A DNA stretch of 64,000 nt, from assembly GCF_016744155.1 (NCBI RefSeq), contig NZ_JADGEW010000023.1:1-64000 (forward strand). Reading direction: 5' to 3'. The notes below the pieces were generated by a model that saw only the letters and a program-made list of their open reading frames with translations, searched no databases and was not told where the DNA came from. This document shows, in pieces, positions 26,491 through 34,587 of the stretch; within the stretch, counting starts at the first letter, position 1, and every line of letters starts with the position of its first letter. The position numbers and the translations under genes are program-made. Source of the stretch: Amphritea sp. (lineage in GTDB: Bacteria > Pseudomonadota > Gammaproteobacteria > Pseudomonadales > Balneatricaceae).

Positions 26491-27729
26491 TCAGATTTTA
26501 CGGAATACCAGGGTACCGTTAGTACCACCGAAACCGAAAGAGTTGGACATAGCAGCTTCAATAGCCACTTCTTGTGCCGTATGCGCTACATAGTTCAGGT
26601 CGCAACCTTCTGACGGGTTATCCAGATTGATCGTTGGCGGAGCCACTTGATCACGAATAGCCAATACAGAAAAAATAGCTTCAACCGCACCCGCAGCACC
26701 TAAAAGATGCCCGATCATAGACTTAGTAGAGCTCATACGCACATCTGCTGCTGCGTTGCCTAAGACTAATTTAGCAGCATTAGATTCAGCAATATCACCA
26801 GCAGGCGTAGAAGTGCCGTGGGCATTGATATAGTTAAGCTGATCCGGGTTCAACCCCGCATCTCTAACCGCATTAGCCATCGACATAGCAGCACCTGCAC
26901 CATCTGCTGGAGGTGAGGTCATGTGATAAGCATCATCGCTCATACCAAAGCCAACCAGCTCAGCATAGATGTTAGCGCCACGAGCTTTAGCCGCCTCGTA
27001 CTCTTCAAGCACGATAACACCTGCACCGTCTCCTAACACAAAACCATCACGATCGCGGTCCCAGGGCCGGCTAGCGGCCTGTGGATCGTCATTACGTGTA
27101 GACAATGCACGTGCCGCAGCGAAACCACCAACACCCAGAGGAGTGGTTGCCATCTCAGCGCCACCGGCAATCATTACGTCAGCATCACTGTTCTGAATCA
27201 TCCGAGCAGCGAAACCAATGTTATGCGTACCTGTAGTACAGGCAGTAGTGATCGCGATATTCGGACCCTTGAAACCATATCTTATTGCCAGATTACCGGA
27301 AATCATGTTGATAATACTGCCAGGCACAAAGAATGGTGAAACCCTGCGAGGACCACTTTTATTAAGAATGTCATGGGTTGCCTCAATCATAGGCAAGCCA
27401 CCGATACCAGAACCGATTGCAACACCGATACGGTGAGCGCTCTCTTCGGTAACTTCCAGTCCGGCATCTTCAACTGCCTGAATCGCAGCGACCATACCGT
27501 ACTGAATAAATAGATCCATTTTCCGTGCATCTTTAGGGCTCATATAAGCACTAAGATCATACTCTTTGACAGAGGCGGAAAAACGAGTGCCAAACGGCGA
27601 GGCATCAAAGTGGGTAATTTCTGCTGCACCACTTTTACCGTTTAGAATATTGGCCCATGTCTCCTGGACAGTGTTACCTACCGGGGTCAGCATTCCCATT
27701 CCAGTAACCACTACTCTTCTGCGAGACAT
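26491..27729 (-). CDS. fabF: 3-oxoacyl-ACP synthase II
   Basis: Condenses malonyl-ACP with acyl-ACP in fatty-acid elongation and is important for cis-vaccenate formation and temperature adaptation. The catalytic triad is present: Cys164 in TTACTTGTH, His in [12 protein letters not shown] (about 304) and His in [11 protein letters not shown] (about 340), with the closing [15 protein letters not shown] loop. ATG at 27729 has AGGAGG seven bases upstream; the longer frame begins one codon earlier at TTG and is not credible. 412 residues. A terminator stands between it and acpP, so part of its expression depends on read-through or an internal promoter. Confidence 0.97.
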   Translation of the reverse strand: MSRRRVVVTGMGMLTPVGNTVQETWANILNGKSGAAEITHFDASPFGTRFSASVKEYDLSAYMSPKDARKMDLFIQYGMVAAIQAVEDAGLEVTEESAHRIGVAIGSGIGGLPMIEATHDILNKSGPRRVSPFFVPGSIINMISGNLAIRYGFKGPNIAITTACTTGTHNIGFAARMIQNSDADVMIAGGAEMATTPLGVGGFAAARALSTRNDDPQAASRPWDRDRDGFVLGDGAGVIVLEEYEAAKARGANIYAELVGFGMSDDAYHMTSPPADGAGAAMSMANAVRDAGLNPDQLNYINAHGTSTPAGDIAESNAAKLVLGNAAADVRMSSTKSMIGHLLGAAGAVEAIFSVLAIRDQVAPPTINLDNPSEGCDLNYVAHTAQEVAIEAAMSNSFGFGGTNGTLVFRKI

Positions 27730-27761
27730 CAAATTCCTCCTGGTTTACCGCACTTAATAAA

Positions 27762-27800
27762 AGAAAAGCCGCACTATATCACTATAGTTGCGGCTTTTCG
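27762..27800 (-). terminator. Terminator/attenuator between acpP and fabF
   Basis: GAAAAGCCGCA and TGCGGCTTTTC (11 bp) continue into an inner CTATA/TATAG stem around a 4-base loop, giving a long hairpin followed on the minus strand by TTTTATT. It should uncouple the abundant acpP message from fabF. Confidence 0.85.
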
Positions 27801-27818
27801 GTATTCTGGTTGTGTCGA

Positions 27819-28052
27819 TTACTGATGTGAGTTGATGTAATCGATTGCCAGCTTAACTGTAGTGATTTTCTCTGCTTCTTCATCAGGAATTTCAGTTTCG
27901 AATTCCTCTTCCAGAGCCATAACCAGCTCAACAGTATCCAGAGAGTCTGCACCCAGGTCTTCAACGAAAGAAGCTTCGATCGTTACTTCTTCTTCTTTAA
28001 CACCAAGCTGTTCTGCAATGATTTTCTTTACGCGATCTTCGATGTTGCTCAT
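27819..28052 (-). CDS. acpP: Acyl carrier protein
   Basis: Carries the growing acyl chain on a 4'-phosphopantetheine arm attached to Ser37 in [10 protein letters not shown]. 77 residues, strongly acidic, with helices II and III as usual ([16 protein letters not shown]). GGAAGAG precedes the ATG. A leader hairpin and promoter-like sequence lie upstream and terminators on both sides, so it is likely a separately expressed, abundant transcript inside the fab cluster. Confidence 0.98.
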   Translation of the reverse strand: MSNIEDRVKKIIAEQLGVKEEEVTIEASFVEDLGADSLDTVELVMALEEEFETEIPDEEAEKITTVKLAIDYINSHQ

Positions 28053-28078
28053 AACTCTTCCTATTTTTTATCGACATC

Positions 28079-28094
28079 CACATCCTAAGATGTG
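28079..28094 (-). promoter_or_regulatory. Perfect 6-bp stem-loop in the acpP leader
   Basis: CACATC-TTAG-GATGTG on the minus strand (6-bp arms, 4-base loop), about 8 bases after the predicted -10 box. If the promoter at 28102-28131 is right, the hairpin is at or next to the 5' end of the acpP mRNA, where it could stabilise the message, or it is an operator overlapping the start point. Confidence 0.4.
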
Positions 28095-28101
28095 AACAGG
28101 G

Positions 28102-28131
28102 ATTTTATTAGAATCCGCCGCCCTGAATCAA
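28102..28131 (-). promoter_or_regulatory. Predicted sigma-70 promoter of acpP
   Basis: On the minus strand TTGATT (complement of 28126-28131) and TAAAAT (complement of 28102-28107) are 18 bases apart. Matches are 4/6 and 5/6 to consensus. Placed about 50 bases before the acpP start codon. Confidence 0.4.
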
Positions 28132-28181
28132 GCCTGTCGGCGACATTTCTCCACTGAGCTGCGGCTCATTATCAACATTTT

Positions 28182-28208
28182 TGCAAAAAAAACAATTCCC
28201 TAGGGAAA
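28182..28208 (-). terminator. Weak terminator or attenuator after fabG
   Basis: TTCCCTAGGGAA (28196-28207), a short palindrome able to form only a 4-5 bp stem, is followed on the minus strand by TTGTTTTTTTTG. The U run is good but the stem is short, so it is probably partial. Confidence 0.4.
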
Positions 28209-28212
28209 ATCT

Positions 28213-28956
28213 TTACGACATATACATGCCGCCATTGACATGAATCGTGTCTCCGGTGACATATCCGCCGGTTTCACTTGCCAAAAATCCAACGACTGCA
28301 GCCACTTCTTCCGGTTGACCTAAACGCCCGAGCGGAATCTGTTTCTGCAATGTATCTTTGTGTTCTTGAGCTAATCCGCTCGTCATATCGGTATCAATAA
28401 ATCCCGGCGCAACACAGTTAACTGTGATATTACGAGAACCAACTTCGCGAGCAAGCGCCCGACTAAAACCTTCCATGCCAGCCTTCGCTGCAGCATAGTT
28501 TGCCTGACCTGCATTACCCATTGAAGCGACCACAGATGAGACATTAATAATGCGACCCCAACGGGCTTTAGTCATACCTCGCAGGCAGCCTTTAGCCATG
28601 CGATATACAGACTTAAGATTGGTATTCATAACTGAATCCCATTCGTCTTCTTTCATGCGCAACATGATATTATCGCGCGTGATACCCGCATTATTGACGA
28701 TGATAGCAACAGCACCAAATTGATCCTGCACCAACTTCAACACATCATCAACGGATTCATTAGAGCCTACATCCAGGCAAAAACCAGCACCTTTTATGTC
28801 AGCTTCTTTTAGATATTCCGTTATTGAAGCTGCGCCATTGTCGCTGGTTGCGGTACCCACTACAACCGCTCCCTGACGACCCAACTCCAGCGCAATCGCC
28901 CTGCCGATACCTCGAGTCGCCCCAGTTACCAGCGCAACCTTGCCTTCGATACTCAT
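28213..28956 (-). CDS. fabG: 3-oxoacyl-ACP reductase
   Basis: NADPH-dependent reduction of 3-oxoacyl-ACP in fatty-acid synthesis. Short-chain dehydrogenase marks: TGATRGIGRAIA at residues 12-23, the NNAGITRDN strand, catalytic Ser in INVSSVVASMGNAGQ, and YxxxK in ANYAAAKAGMEGF, with the C-terminal GFLASETGGYVTGDTIHVNGGM. 247 residues. Lies 26 bases after fabD and before acpP as usual. Confidence 0.97.
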   Translation of the reverse strand: MSIEGKVALVTGATRGIGRAIALELGRQGAVVVGTATSDNGAASITEYLKEADIKGAGFCLDVGSNESVDDVLKLVQDQFGAVAIIVNNAGITRDNIMLRMKEDEWDSVMNTNLKSVYRMAKGCLRGMTKARWGRIINVSSVVASMGNAGQANYAAAKAGMEGFSRALAREVGSRNITVNCVAPGFIDTDMTSGLAQEHKDTLQKQIPLGRLGQPEEVAAVVGFLASETGGYVTGDTIHVNGGMYMS

Positions 28957-28982
28957 AATTTCAGTTTCCTTAATTTCAGAGA

Positions 28983-29915
28983 TTAAGCGCTTAGCGCTTT
29001 CTCAAGACCGGCCACATCATTAATTGCAGCAACAACTAACGGACGATGAATCTTCTTATTCAAGCCAGACAGCACCTTCCCAGGGCCGCACTCGGCAGTA
29101 GCTTCAACACCCTGCTCTATCATGCTTTCTACAGAGTCAGTCCACAGAACAGGACTGTAGAGCTGAGCCAGGAGATTCTCAATTAGCTCATCTACCGAAG
29201 CAGGAGCTCTGGCGGTAAAGTTCTGGATGACCGTCACCTCAGGCATCTTTACTTCAATATCTTTTAGTACCACAGCCATCTGCTCAGCAGCAGGCTTCAT
29301 CAATACGCAGTGAGACGGAACACTTACCGGTAACGGTATGGCTCTTTTAGCCCCTGCTTCTTTACAGCCTGCTATCGCACGCTCTACAGCGGCTTTATTC
29401 CCTGCAATAACAACCTGCCCAGGGCAATTGAAATTAACAGGCGAAACTACTTCCTCACCGGCTGCAGCATCACAAGCGGCCTGAATTGCATCATCCGCCA
29501 AGCCAAGAATAGCCGCCATAGCACCAGTGCCCGCAGGAACCGCTTGCTGCATAAATTCACCACGCAGCTTTACCAGATTAACCGCATCTTTAAAGCCTAT
29601 TGCGCCAGCACAAACCAGCGCAGTATATTCACCGAGGCTATGCCCCGCCATAATAGCAGGCTGCTTACCGCCCTTCTGCTGCCACAAGCGCCATAAAGCC
29701 ACACCTGAAGTCAGGAGAGCAGGCTGAGTGCGATCAGTTTGATTTAGATCAGCCTCAGGGCCATTCTGGATAAGATTCCAAAGATCGTAGCCAAGCACTT
29801 CAGAGGCTTCAGCATAGGTCTCTTGGATAACGGAGTATTCGGCCGCCAACTCTGCCAGCATACCTAGATGCTGTGAGCCCTGACCGGGAAAAACAAACGC
29901 GAGGGGTTGTGACAT
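28983..29915 (-). CDS. fabD: Malonyl-CoA:ACP transacylase
   Basis: Loads malonyl groups on ACP. The nucleophile Ser is in MAGHSLGEYTAL, the partner His in SVPSHCVLM, with FVFPGQGSQ at the N-terminus and a conserved Arg-containing region (VNLVKLRGEFMQQA). The frame extends 11 codons upstream, but the ATG at 29915 follows GAGGTAAC directly and gives the usual N-terminus MSQPLAFVFPGQGSQ. 310 residues. fabH, which lies between plsX and fabD in E. coli, is missing here, as in Pseudomonas; a 120-base spacer is left. Confidence 0.96.
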   Translation of the reverse strand: MSQPLAFVFPGQGSQHLGMLAELAAEYSVIQETYAEASEVLGYDLWNLIQNGPEADLNQTDRTQPALLTSGVALWRLWQQKGGKQPAIMAGHSLGEYTALVCAGAIGFKDAVNLVKLRGEFMQQAVPAGTGAMAAILGLADDAIQAACDAAAGEEVVSPVNFNCPGQVVIAGNKAAVERAIAGCKEAGAKRAIPLPVSVPSHCVLMKPAAEQMAVVLKDIEVKMPEVTVIQNFTARAPASVDELIENLLAQLYSPVLWTDSVESMIEQGVEATAECGPGKVLSGLNKKIHRPLVVAAINDVAGLEKALSA

Positions 29916-30035
29916 TGTTACCTCAATTAACAGATAAGCGCATAACAATTCAAAGATCGTAGTTTACAGGATTCAGAATGAAATAAAACGTTTGTCTTAG
30001 AGCAGTAATCCCATAATAAACAACAGCATTAAGAA

Positions 30036-31067
30036 TCAGAGCGCTTGCGACTCCAAACGCCTGTTGATACTACCTGGTACATCCATCTTTACTTCAGCTA
30101 TCGCCTGATCAATAGCGTAACCAAAACAGGTACGATCAGCTGAACCATGACTTTTAACAACAATTCCCTGCAGCCCTAATAAACTTGCCCCGTTGCGACG
30201 GGCCGGGTCAATATGTGTACGAATTTCAGCAAGAACAGGACTTGCCAACCAGGCAAGAAAGCGACGCATAGGGGAACGGGAAAAACTAGTACGTAACTGC
30301 CGCCCAATAAGGCGCGCTGCACCTTCACTGCTTTTCAGAGCAATATTGCCTACAAAGCCATCACAAACAACCACATCAGCCTTGCCCGTGAAGATACCGT
30401 CACCCTCGATAAAGCCGATATAGTTCAGATCACCATGTTCCCGAATTAATCGGGACGCAAGTTTAACCTGCTCATTACCCTTCATCTCCTCTTCCCCAAC
30501 ATTCAGCAACCCAATTCGAGGCTCAGCTATTCCTTCAACCGCCGTCGTCATTACTGAGCCCATTATGGCGAATTGCAGCAGATGCTCTGCACTGCAGTCG
30601 ACATTTGCCCCTAGGTCCAGCATGTAGCTGACACCTTTTACAGATGGAATAGCCGTAATAATGGCAGGTCGATCTATACCAGGAAGCATCTTTAAGGTGA
30701 ATCGACCCAGAGCCATAAGCGCCCCTGTATTACCAGCACTGACACACGCCTGTGCAGATCCCTCAGAAACCTGAGTTATCGCACGAAACATGGAAGTATC
30801 ACTACGCTTACGCAACGCGTGTGATGGCCGCTCGTCATTTTCAATAACGTTAGCCGCATCTATTACAGAAATTCGCGAAGCACAGGACTGAGCAGAGAGC
30901 TCTTGGAGTGTTTTATCTAACAGAGGGGTGACAATATGCTGCTGACCTACCAATTGAAGGGTCAGCTGAGGGTGACGCTGAAGAGCATCAACTGAAGCGG
31001 GAATAACAACGCGGGGACCAAAGTCCCCGCCCATCGCGTCAACCGCGATACAAATGCTGTCTGACAA
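30036..31067 (-). CDS. plsX: Phosphate acyltransferase PlsX
   Basis: Peripheral membrane enzyme that makes acyl-phosphate from acyl-ACP for phospholipid synthesis. Typical phrases are IAVDAMGGDFGPRVVIPA at the N-terminus, SAGNTGALMALG, RPAIITAIPS, LLNVGEEEMKGNEQVK, and VVCDGFVGNIALKSSEG. 343 residues. The start is a TTG (31067) three bases from the rpmF stop, with GACGAG upstream; no better start codon fits the family N-terminus. Part of the yceD-rpmF-plsX-fabD block. Confidence 0.95.
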   Translation of the reverse strand: MSDSICIAVDAMGGDFGPRVVIPASVDALQRHPQLTLQLVGQQHIVTPLLDKTLQELSAQSCASRISVIDAANVIENDERPSHALRKRSDTSMFRAITQVSEGSAQACVSAGNTGALMALGRFTLKMLPGIDRPAIITAIPSVKGVSYMLDLGANVDCSAEHLLQFAIMGSVMTTAVEGIAEPRIGLLNVGEEEMKGNEQVKLASRLIREHGDLNYIGFIEGDGIFTGKADVVVCDGFVGNIALKSSEGAARLIGRQLRTSFSRSPMRRFLAWLASPVLAEIRTHIDPARRNGASLLGLQGIVVKSHGSADRTCFGYAIDQAIAEVKMDVPGSINRRLESQAL

Positions 31068-31069
31068 GC

Positions 31070-31252
31070 TTACTCGTCGTCTTGCTGTGCAACAACCTGC
31101 TTACCACGGTAAAAGCCGTCTGCACTTACGTGGTGACGAAGGTGTGTTTCACCAGTAGTCGCGTCAACGGAAAGAGTCGGGTTGCTTAGCGCATCGTGTG
31201 AACGACGCTGACCGCGACGTGAACGAGTTACTTTGCTCTTTTGTACTGCCAT
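31070..31252 (-). CDS. rpmF: Ribosomal protein L32
   Basis: 60-residue basic 50S protein starting [20 protein letters not shown], with [27 protein letters not shown]. The zinc-binding cysteines of some L32 proteins are absent, the C-minus form. It sits between yceD and plsX as in nearly all proteobacteria, linking ribosome and membrane lipid synthesis. Confidence 0.98.
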   Translation of the reverse strand: MAVQKSKVTRSRRGQRRSHDALSNPTLSVDATTGETHLRHHVSADGFYRGKQVVAQQDDE

Positions 31253-31270
31253 GGGAATTTAGCTCCTATT

Positions 31271-31792
31271 TCACTTATCAGCCTTCAGTGAGGCTAATAC
31301 ACTGAAAGGGTTCGGTTTATCAAAATCAGTTTCTTTGTTAGACGAAGCCTCGTCACCGAAGGAAGTCTGCACACTGCAATCATCGTGATATGGCACAATC
31401 GGCAGCGACAGAATCAGCTCCTCTTCAACCATTGCAAACAATTCCAGATCTTCTTCCCCTACAATCATAGGATCATAGTACTTGGGCAGCTTCTTTGAAT
31501 GCTCCTCCGTAGGAGCAACAGCCAAATTAAAATTGGCTTCTACTAAAATTTCAACTGGCTCAAGGCATCGCTGACAGGTCATATTAACTGTGCCAGCAGC
31601 ATTGCCTTTAATCGTACGAATACGCAACTCATCTAAATCAAACTGCAGATCAACTGAAATTGTGCTCTGCGAATCAGTCAGCATTGTGACCAGATTCGGG
31701 AAAGAGCTAATTTCAGCTTCACCTTCAATCCGTACTCCCCGATCGGCTAACTTTCTCGGGTCAATTTTCTTTGGTAATGGGGCGTTCGACAT
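31271..31792 (-). CDS. yceD: YceD/DUF177 family protein
   Basis: A 173-residue DUF177 protein, the 23S rRNA accumulation protein YceD of E. coli. Two cysteines in MTCQRCLEPVEI form the family's knuckle, and a third lies in YHDDCSVQ; the centre has EEDLELFAMVEEELILSLPIVP. The operon yceD-rpmF is nearly universal. 18 bases separate it from rpmF. Divergent from maf, so promoters lie in 31793-31913. Confidence 0.93.
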   Translation of the reverse strand: MSNAPLPKKIDPRKLADRGVRIEGEAEISSFPNLVTMLTDSQSTISVDLQFDLDELRIRTIKGNAAGTVNMTCQRCLEPVEILVEANFNLAVAPTEEHSKKLPKYYDPMIVGEEDLELFAMVEEELILSLPIVPYHDDCSVQTSFGDEASSNKETDFDKPNPFSVLASLKADK

Positions 31793-31913
31793 AAGCGCGC
31801 AATTCTAGGGATCAATAACCTGTCTGTCAAAGGAAATAAGGCTTTTAAAGCGAAAAAAACAAGCTAATATCTGCAGCTTAGCGCAACCTATACCGTTTTG
31901 GAGATTTTCAGGC

Positions 31914-32492
31914 ATGACACAGCTGATTCTAGCTTCCAGTTCACCCTTCAGAAAAATGATTCTGGATAAGCTAAACCTCGAGTATAAAGCAATATCACCC
32001 GATATTGATGAAACGCAGTTAGACGCAGAATCGCCTATACATTATGTTGCACGTCTGGCTCAGGCAAAAGCACAAGCCCTCCAAGCAGATCACCCAGACG
32101 CTCTGATCATCGGGTCAGATCAGACGGCGGTCATTAATGGAGAGATTATTGGAAAACCCGGCGGCTATGGTAATGCCTTCAAGCAACTTTCTGATGCATC
32201 CGGACAGAAGATCTCATTTTTTACTGGTTTGACTCTGCTTAACGGCCTCACCGGGCAGTTCGAAACCGATGTTATTCCTTTCCATGTTCATTTTCGCACC
32301 CTGACTCCCCTGATGATTGAACACTATCTACTAACAGAACAACCATATAACTGTGCAGGAAGCTTTAAATCAGAGGGATTGGGCATAGCGTTATTTGAGA
32401 AACTGGAAGGCGACGACCCCAATACATTGATAGGCCTGCCATTAATCAGGCTTATTAGAATGCTGGAAAACCAAGGCATCAACGTTATTTAA
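31914..32492 (+). CDS. Maf-like nucleotide pyrophosphatase (7-methyl-GTP type)
   Basis: House-cleaning pyrophosphatase of the Maf family, YceF-like subgroup that prefers 7-methyl-GTP. Marks are LILASSSPFRKMILDKL at residues 4-20, ALIIGSDQTAVINGEIIGKPGG (Asp and Lys of the active site), and the C-terminal CAGSFKSEGLG. The SSSPFR variant of the first motif and SDQ instead of SDT fit the YceF group. 192 residues. GGAGATTTTCAGGC precedes the ATG. Divergent from yceD, as in E. coli. Confidence 0.93.
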   Translation: MTQLILASSSPFRKMILDKLNLEYKAISPDIDETQLDAESPIHYVARLAQAKAQALQADHPDALIIGSDQTAVINGEIIGKPGGYGNAFKQLSDASGQKISFFTGLTLLNGLTGQFETDVIPFHVHFRTLTPLMIEHYLLTEQPYNCAGSFKSEGLGIALFEKLEGDDPNTLIGLPLIRLIRMLENQGINVI

Positions 32493-32595
32493 GCCGCAAG
32501 GTATCCATATACGATACTTTTAACCTATAGATTCAACAAAGGCCCTGAAACTAACAAAATCAACTCCATCGAATTACTCAACGACGGAGTTGAAC

Positions 32596-33195
32596 ATGAA
32601 AAACACCCACCTTAACAGCCTTGAACAACAGGTCACCGCTACTCTTCAAGAAGGCGACATCATCTTTATCTCAATTGATGCTTTCCTGTATAAGCAAGTT
32701 GCTAAAGGAACCGGGAGTTGGAGTTCCCATGTGGGATTTGCGATTAAGGAAGACAATCAGTGGATGGTGATAGAAAGCAAGGTTCCTTTTGTGTGCAAAA
32801 CACCGCTACGTAAATTCCTCAGCCGCACCTGTAAAGGCGAAGTGATGGTACGTCGTCTACAACAACCGCTGTCTTCACTAGAGATAGATAAATTAAAGCA
32901 TTCTGCCGAAAAACTGTCCGCAACACTTCCAACCACACTTTACCATCTAGGTTTCGACTTTGATTCTGATCGACAATTCTGCTCTAAGTTTGTCCACTTG
33001 GTTTATAAAGATGCATTAGGTATTGAGCTAGGTAAGGCACAAACCCTTGAGCAGCTGCTTGAAGAGAACCCACAGGCATCGGTGAGATTCTGGCGCTGCT
33101 GGTTTCTGGGATTTATTCCCTGGAAACGTAAAACTCTCACTCCTGCCAGCCAGATAGAAGACTCTCAGCTTAATACTATTTTCTGTACCGTTTAG
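32596..33195 (+). CDS. YebB/YiiX-like permuted papain-fold protein, copy A
   Basis: A 199-residue protein of the permuted NlpC/P60 (YebB/YiiX) superfamily. The presumed catalytic residues appear in permuted order: His45 in SWSSHVGFAI, Glu60 in MVIESKVPF, and Cys129 in DRQFCSKFVHLVY. Relatives are cysteine amidases or acyltransferases, substrates mostly unknown. No signal peptide. A longer frame begins at TTG 32590, but the ATG at 32596 has GGAG six bases upstream. It is followed 51 bases later by a close paralogue. Both interrupt the otherwise conserved order maf-sppA. Copy A has four extra residues before the Cys block (SATLPTT), which distinguishes it from copy B. Confidence 0.82.
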   Translation: MKNTHLNSLEQQVTATLQEGDIIFISIDAFLYKQVAKGTGSWSSHVGFAIKEDNQWMVIESKVPFVCKTPLRKFLSRTCKGEVMVRRLQQPLSSLEIDKLKHSAEKLSATLPTTLYHLGFDFDSDRQFCSKFVHLVYKDALGIELGKAQTLEQLLEENPQASVRFWRCWFLGFIPWKRKTLTPASQIEDSQLNTIFCTV

Positions 33196-33246
33196 GCTCA
33201 TTTCTTAGACAAGGTAACAAAGCAACTGACCAAACGGAGCCCTCAA

Positions 33247-33834
33247 ATGAAACATATGGATATTAATAAGCTTGAAAAACAAGTTAAGTACCGGCTTGCC
33301 GAGGGTGACCTTATATTTTCTTCAATAGACCTCTTAGTATGCAGGCAGGTTGCCAGAGAAACCGGAAGCTGGAGTTCACACGTCGGTTTTGCAATCAAAG
33401 AAAACAATCAGTGGATGATAGTCGAAAGTAAAGTCCCCTTTGTCTGTAAAACCCCCTTGAGAAGGTTCCTCCAAAGAACTCGACACGGACAGATAGTGGT
33501 TCGCCGTTTGAAGCAGCCTTTATCCGACGATCAAATAAAAAATATTAAGCAGCTAGCCTCAAACCATATCGGTAAGCTTTATCATCCAGGGTTTGATTTC
33601 AACTCTGATCGTCAGTTCTGCTCCAAGCTCGTTTATCTGATATATAAAGAAGCCATAGGAGTTGAGCTGGGAACAGTCCAGACTCTGGAACAACTGTTGA
33701 ATCAAAACCCACAAGCAAGAATTGGGTTATGGTATTTCTGGTACTTTGGCAATATACCCTGGAACCGTAAGACTCTGTCCCCTGCCAGCCAGCTTCAAGA
33801 TCAGCAGCTACAAACAGTCTTTAGCGCTGTTTAA
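33247..33834 (+). CDS. YebB/YiiX-like permuted papain-fold protein, copy B
   Basis: A 195-residue paralogue of the preceding gene; stretches such as SWSSHVGFAIKE, ESKVPFVCKTPLR and DRQFCSK are shared without change, and both end in KTL(T/S)PASQ followed by Q-L. Catalytic candidates are His45, Glu60 and Cys125. The two genes arose by tandem duplication, have separate GGAG ribosome binding sites and lie 51 bases apart, so probably form one mRNA. Cytoplasmic by sequence. Known relatives include YebB of E. coli (unknown function) and amidase/effector proteins; no substrate can be inferred. Confidence 0.82.
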   Translation: MKHMDINKLEKQVKYRLAEGDLIFSSIDLLVCRQVARETGSWSSHVGFAIKENNQWMIVESKVPFVCKTPLRRFLQRTRHGQIVVRRLKQPLSDDQIKNIKQLASNHIGKLYHPGFDFNSDRQFCSKLVYLIYKEAIGVELGTVQTLEQLLNQNPQARIGLWYFWYFGNIPWNRKTLSPASQLQDQQLQTVFSAV

Positions 33835-33861
33835 GCCACTGATTAGAATCTCATCTGATGC

Positions 33862-34269
33862 TCAAGGCTGTTTTTCGAATACTTTGACGCCTTCAGGTAT
33901 GTCATACCAGTCTTGCTTTTCGCTGACCCACACATGAGCCGTCGGTCTGATAATACTGGTATCAGATAACGTCGAGGGCTTAAGTTTGATCATATCGGGC
34001 TCGTCAGGATTAAAGTGATAGATACGATTTCCACAGGTAGGGCAAAACTTAGCCCCACTGACATTGCCACTATCTGCTGGCCTGCTCCACTCGCTCATCT
34101 CTCCTTCAAACTCCAAGGAGGAGGCTTTCACCATCGCGGTAATACTGAAAGCGCTGGTTGATAGCTTTTGGCACTCTTTACAATGACATGCCATTACCAT
34201 CAACGGGGCTTCGAGCAAGCGATATTTTACACCACCGCACTGACAGGACCCTTCGATTGGATAACTCAT
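33862..34269 (-). CDS. GFA/CENP-V family zinc protein
   Basis: 135-residue member of the glutathione-dependent formaldehyde-activating enzyme (GFA) family. Zinc ligands are visible as SCQCGG (Cys9, Cys11), ACHCKECQ (about 28-34) and FCPTCGNRIY (about 92-95). Most small GFA-family proteins do not have proven formaldehyde activity, so the name should be taken as a fold. Convergent with copy B of the amidase pair, 27 bases apart. It is part of the insertion between maf and sppA. Confidence 0.88.
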   Translation of the reverse strand: MSYPIEGSCQCGGVKYRLLEAPLMVMACHCKECQKLSTSAFSITAMVKASSLEFEGEMSEWSRPADSGNVSGAKFCPTCGNRIYHFNPDEPDMIKLKPSTLSDTSIIRPTAHVWVSEKQDWYDIPEGVKVFEKQP

Positions 34270-34529
34270 AACTTTAAACCTCTAATAAGAACCGTTGTGA
34301 TAAATAGCGGTACGCTCAGATAACACTATAGATCAACTTAGTAGCAAGCTATTTAACAACCTGCTGCTAAGATAAAAACATAAGCCATGGGAAGATATAA
34401 AGCTTCCGAGCTGCTTGCCCGTAATCCAAACAAGCCACCATTCAATTACACTAAACTTTTTCGAGAAAAGATTATAAAAAGCAGAGAGTCAAACCGATAG
34501 CAGCTCATAGAGTTAAGCAACTCCAAAAC
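34270..34529. other. Spacer upstream of the GFA gene
   Basis: About 260 AT-rich bases between the GFA gene start and the sppA terminator. It should contain the GFA promoter on the minus strand. I find no open frame with a ribosome binding site, no tRNA and no repeat. Confidence 0.4.
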
Positions 34530-34566
34530 AAAAAAAGGCGGCTACATTAATGTAGCCGCCTTTTAT
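34530..34566 (-). terminator. Terminator of sppA
   Basis: AAAAGGCGGCTACA and TGTAGCCGCCTTTT form a perfect 14-bp stem around a TTAA loop, with flanking A/T runs; active for the minus-strand sppA, possibly in both directions. Confidence 0.93.
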
Positions 34567-34587
34567 TGTATCGATGCAACAAGTCGC

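Noticed and set aside
32596-34269. Mobile element insertion with target-site repeats
   Set aside because: No transposase, integrase, terminal inverted repeat or direct repeat could be found at the borders, only a change of gene order.
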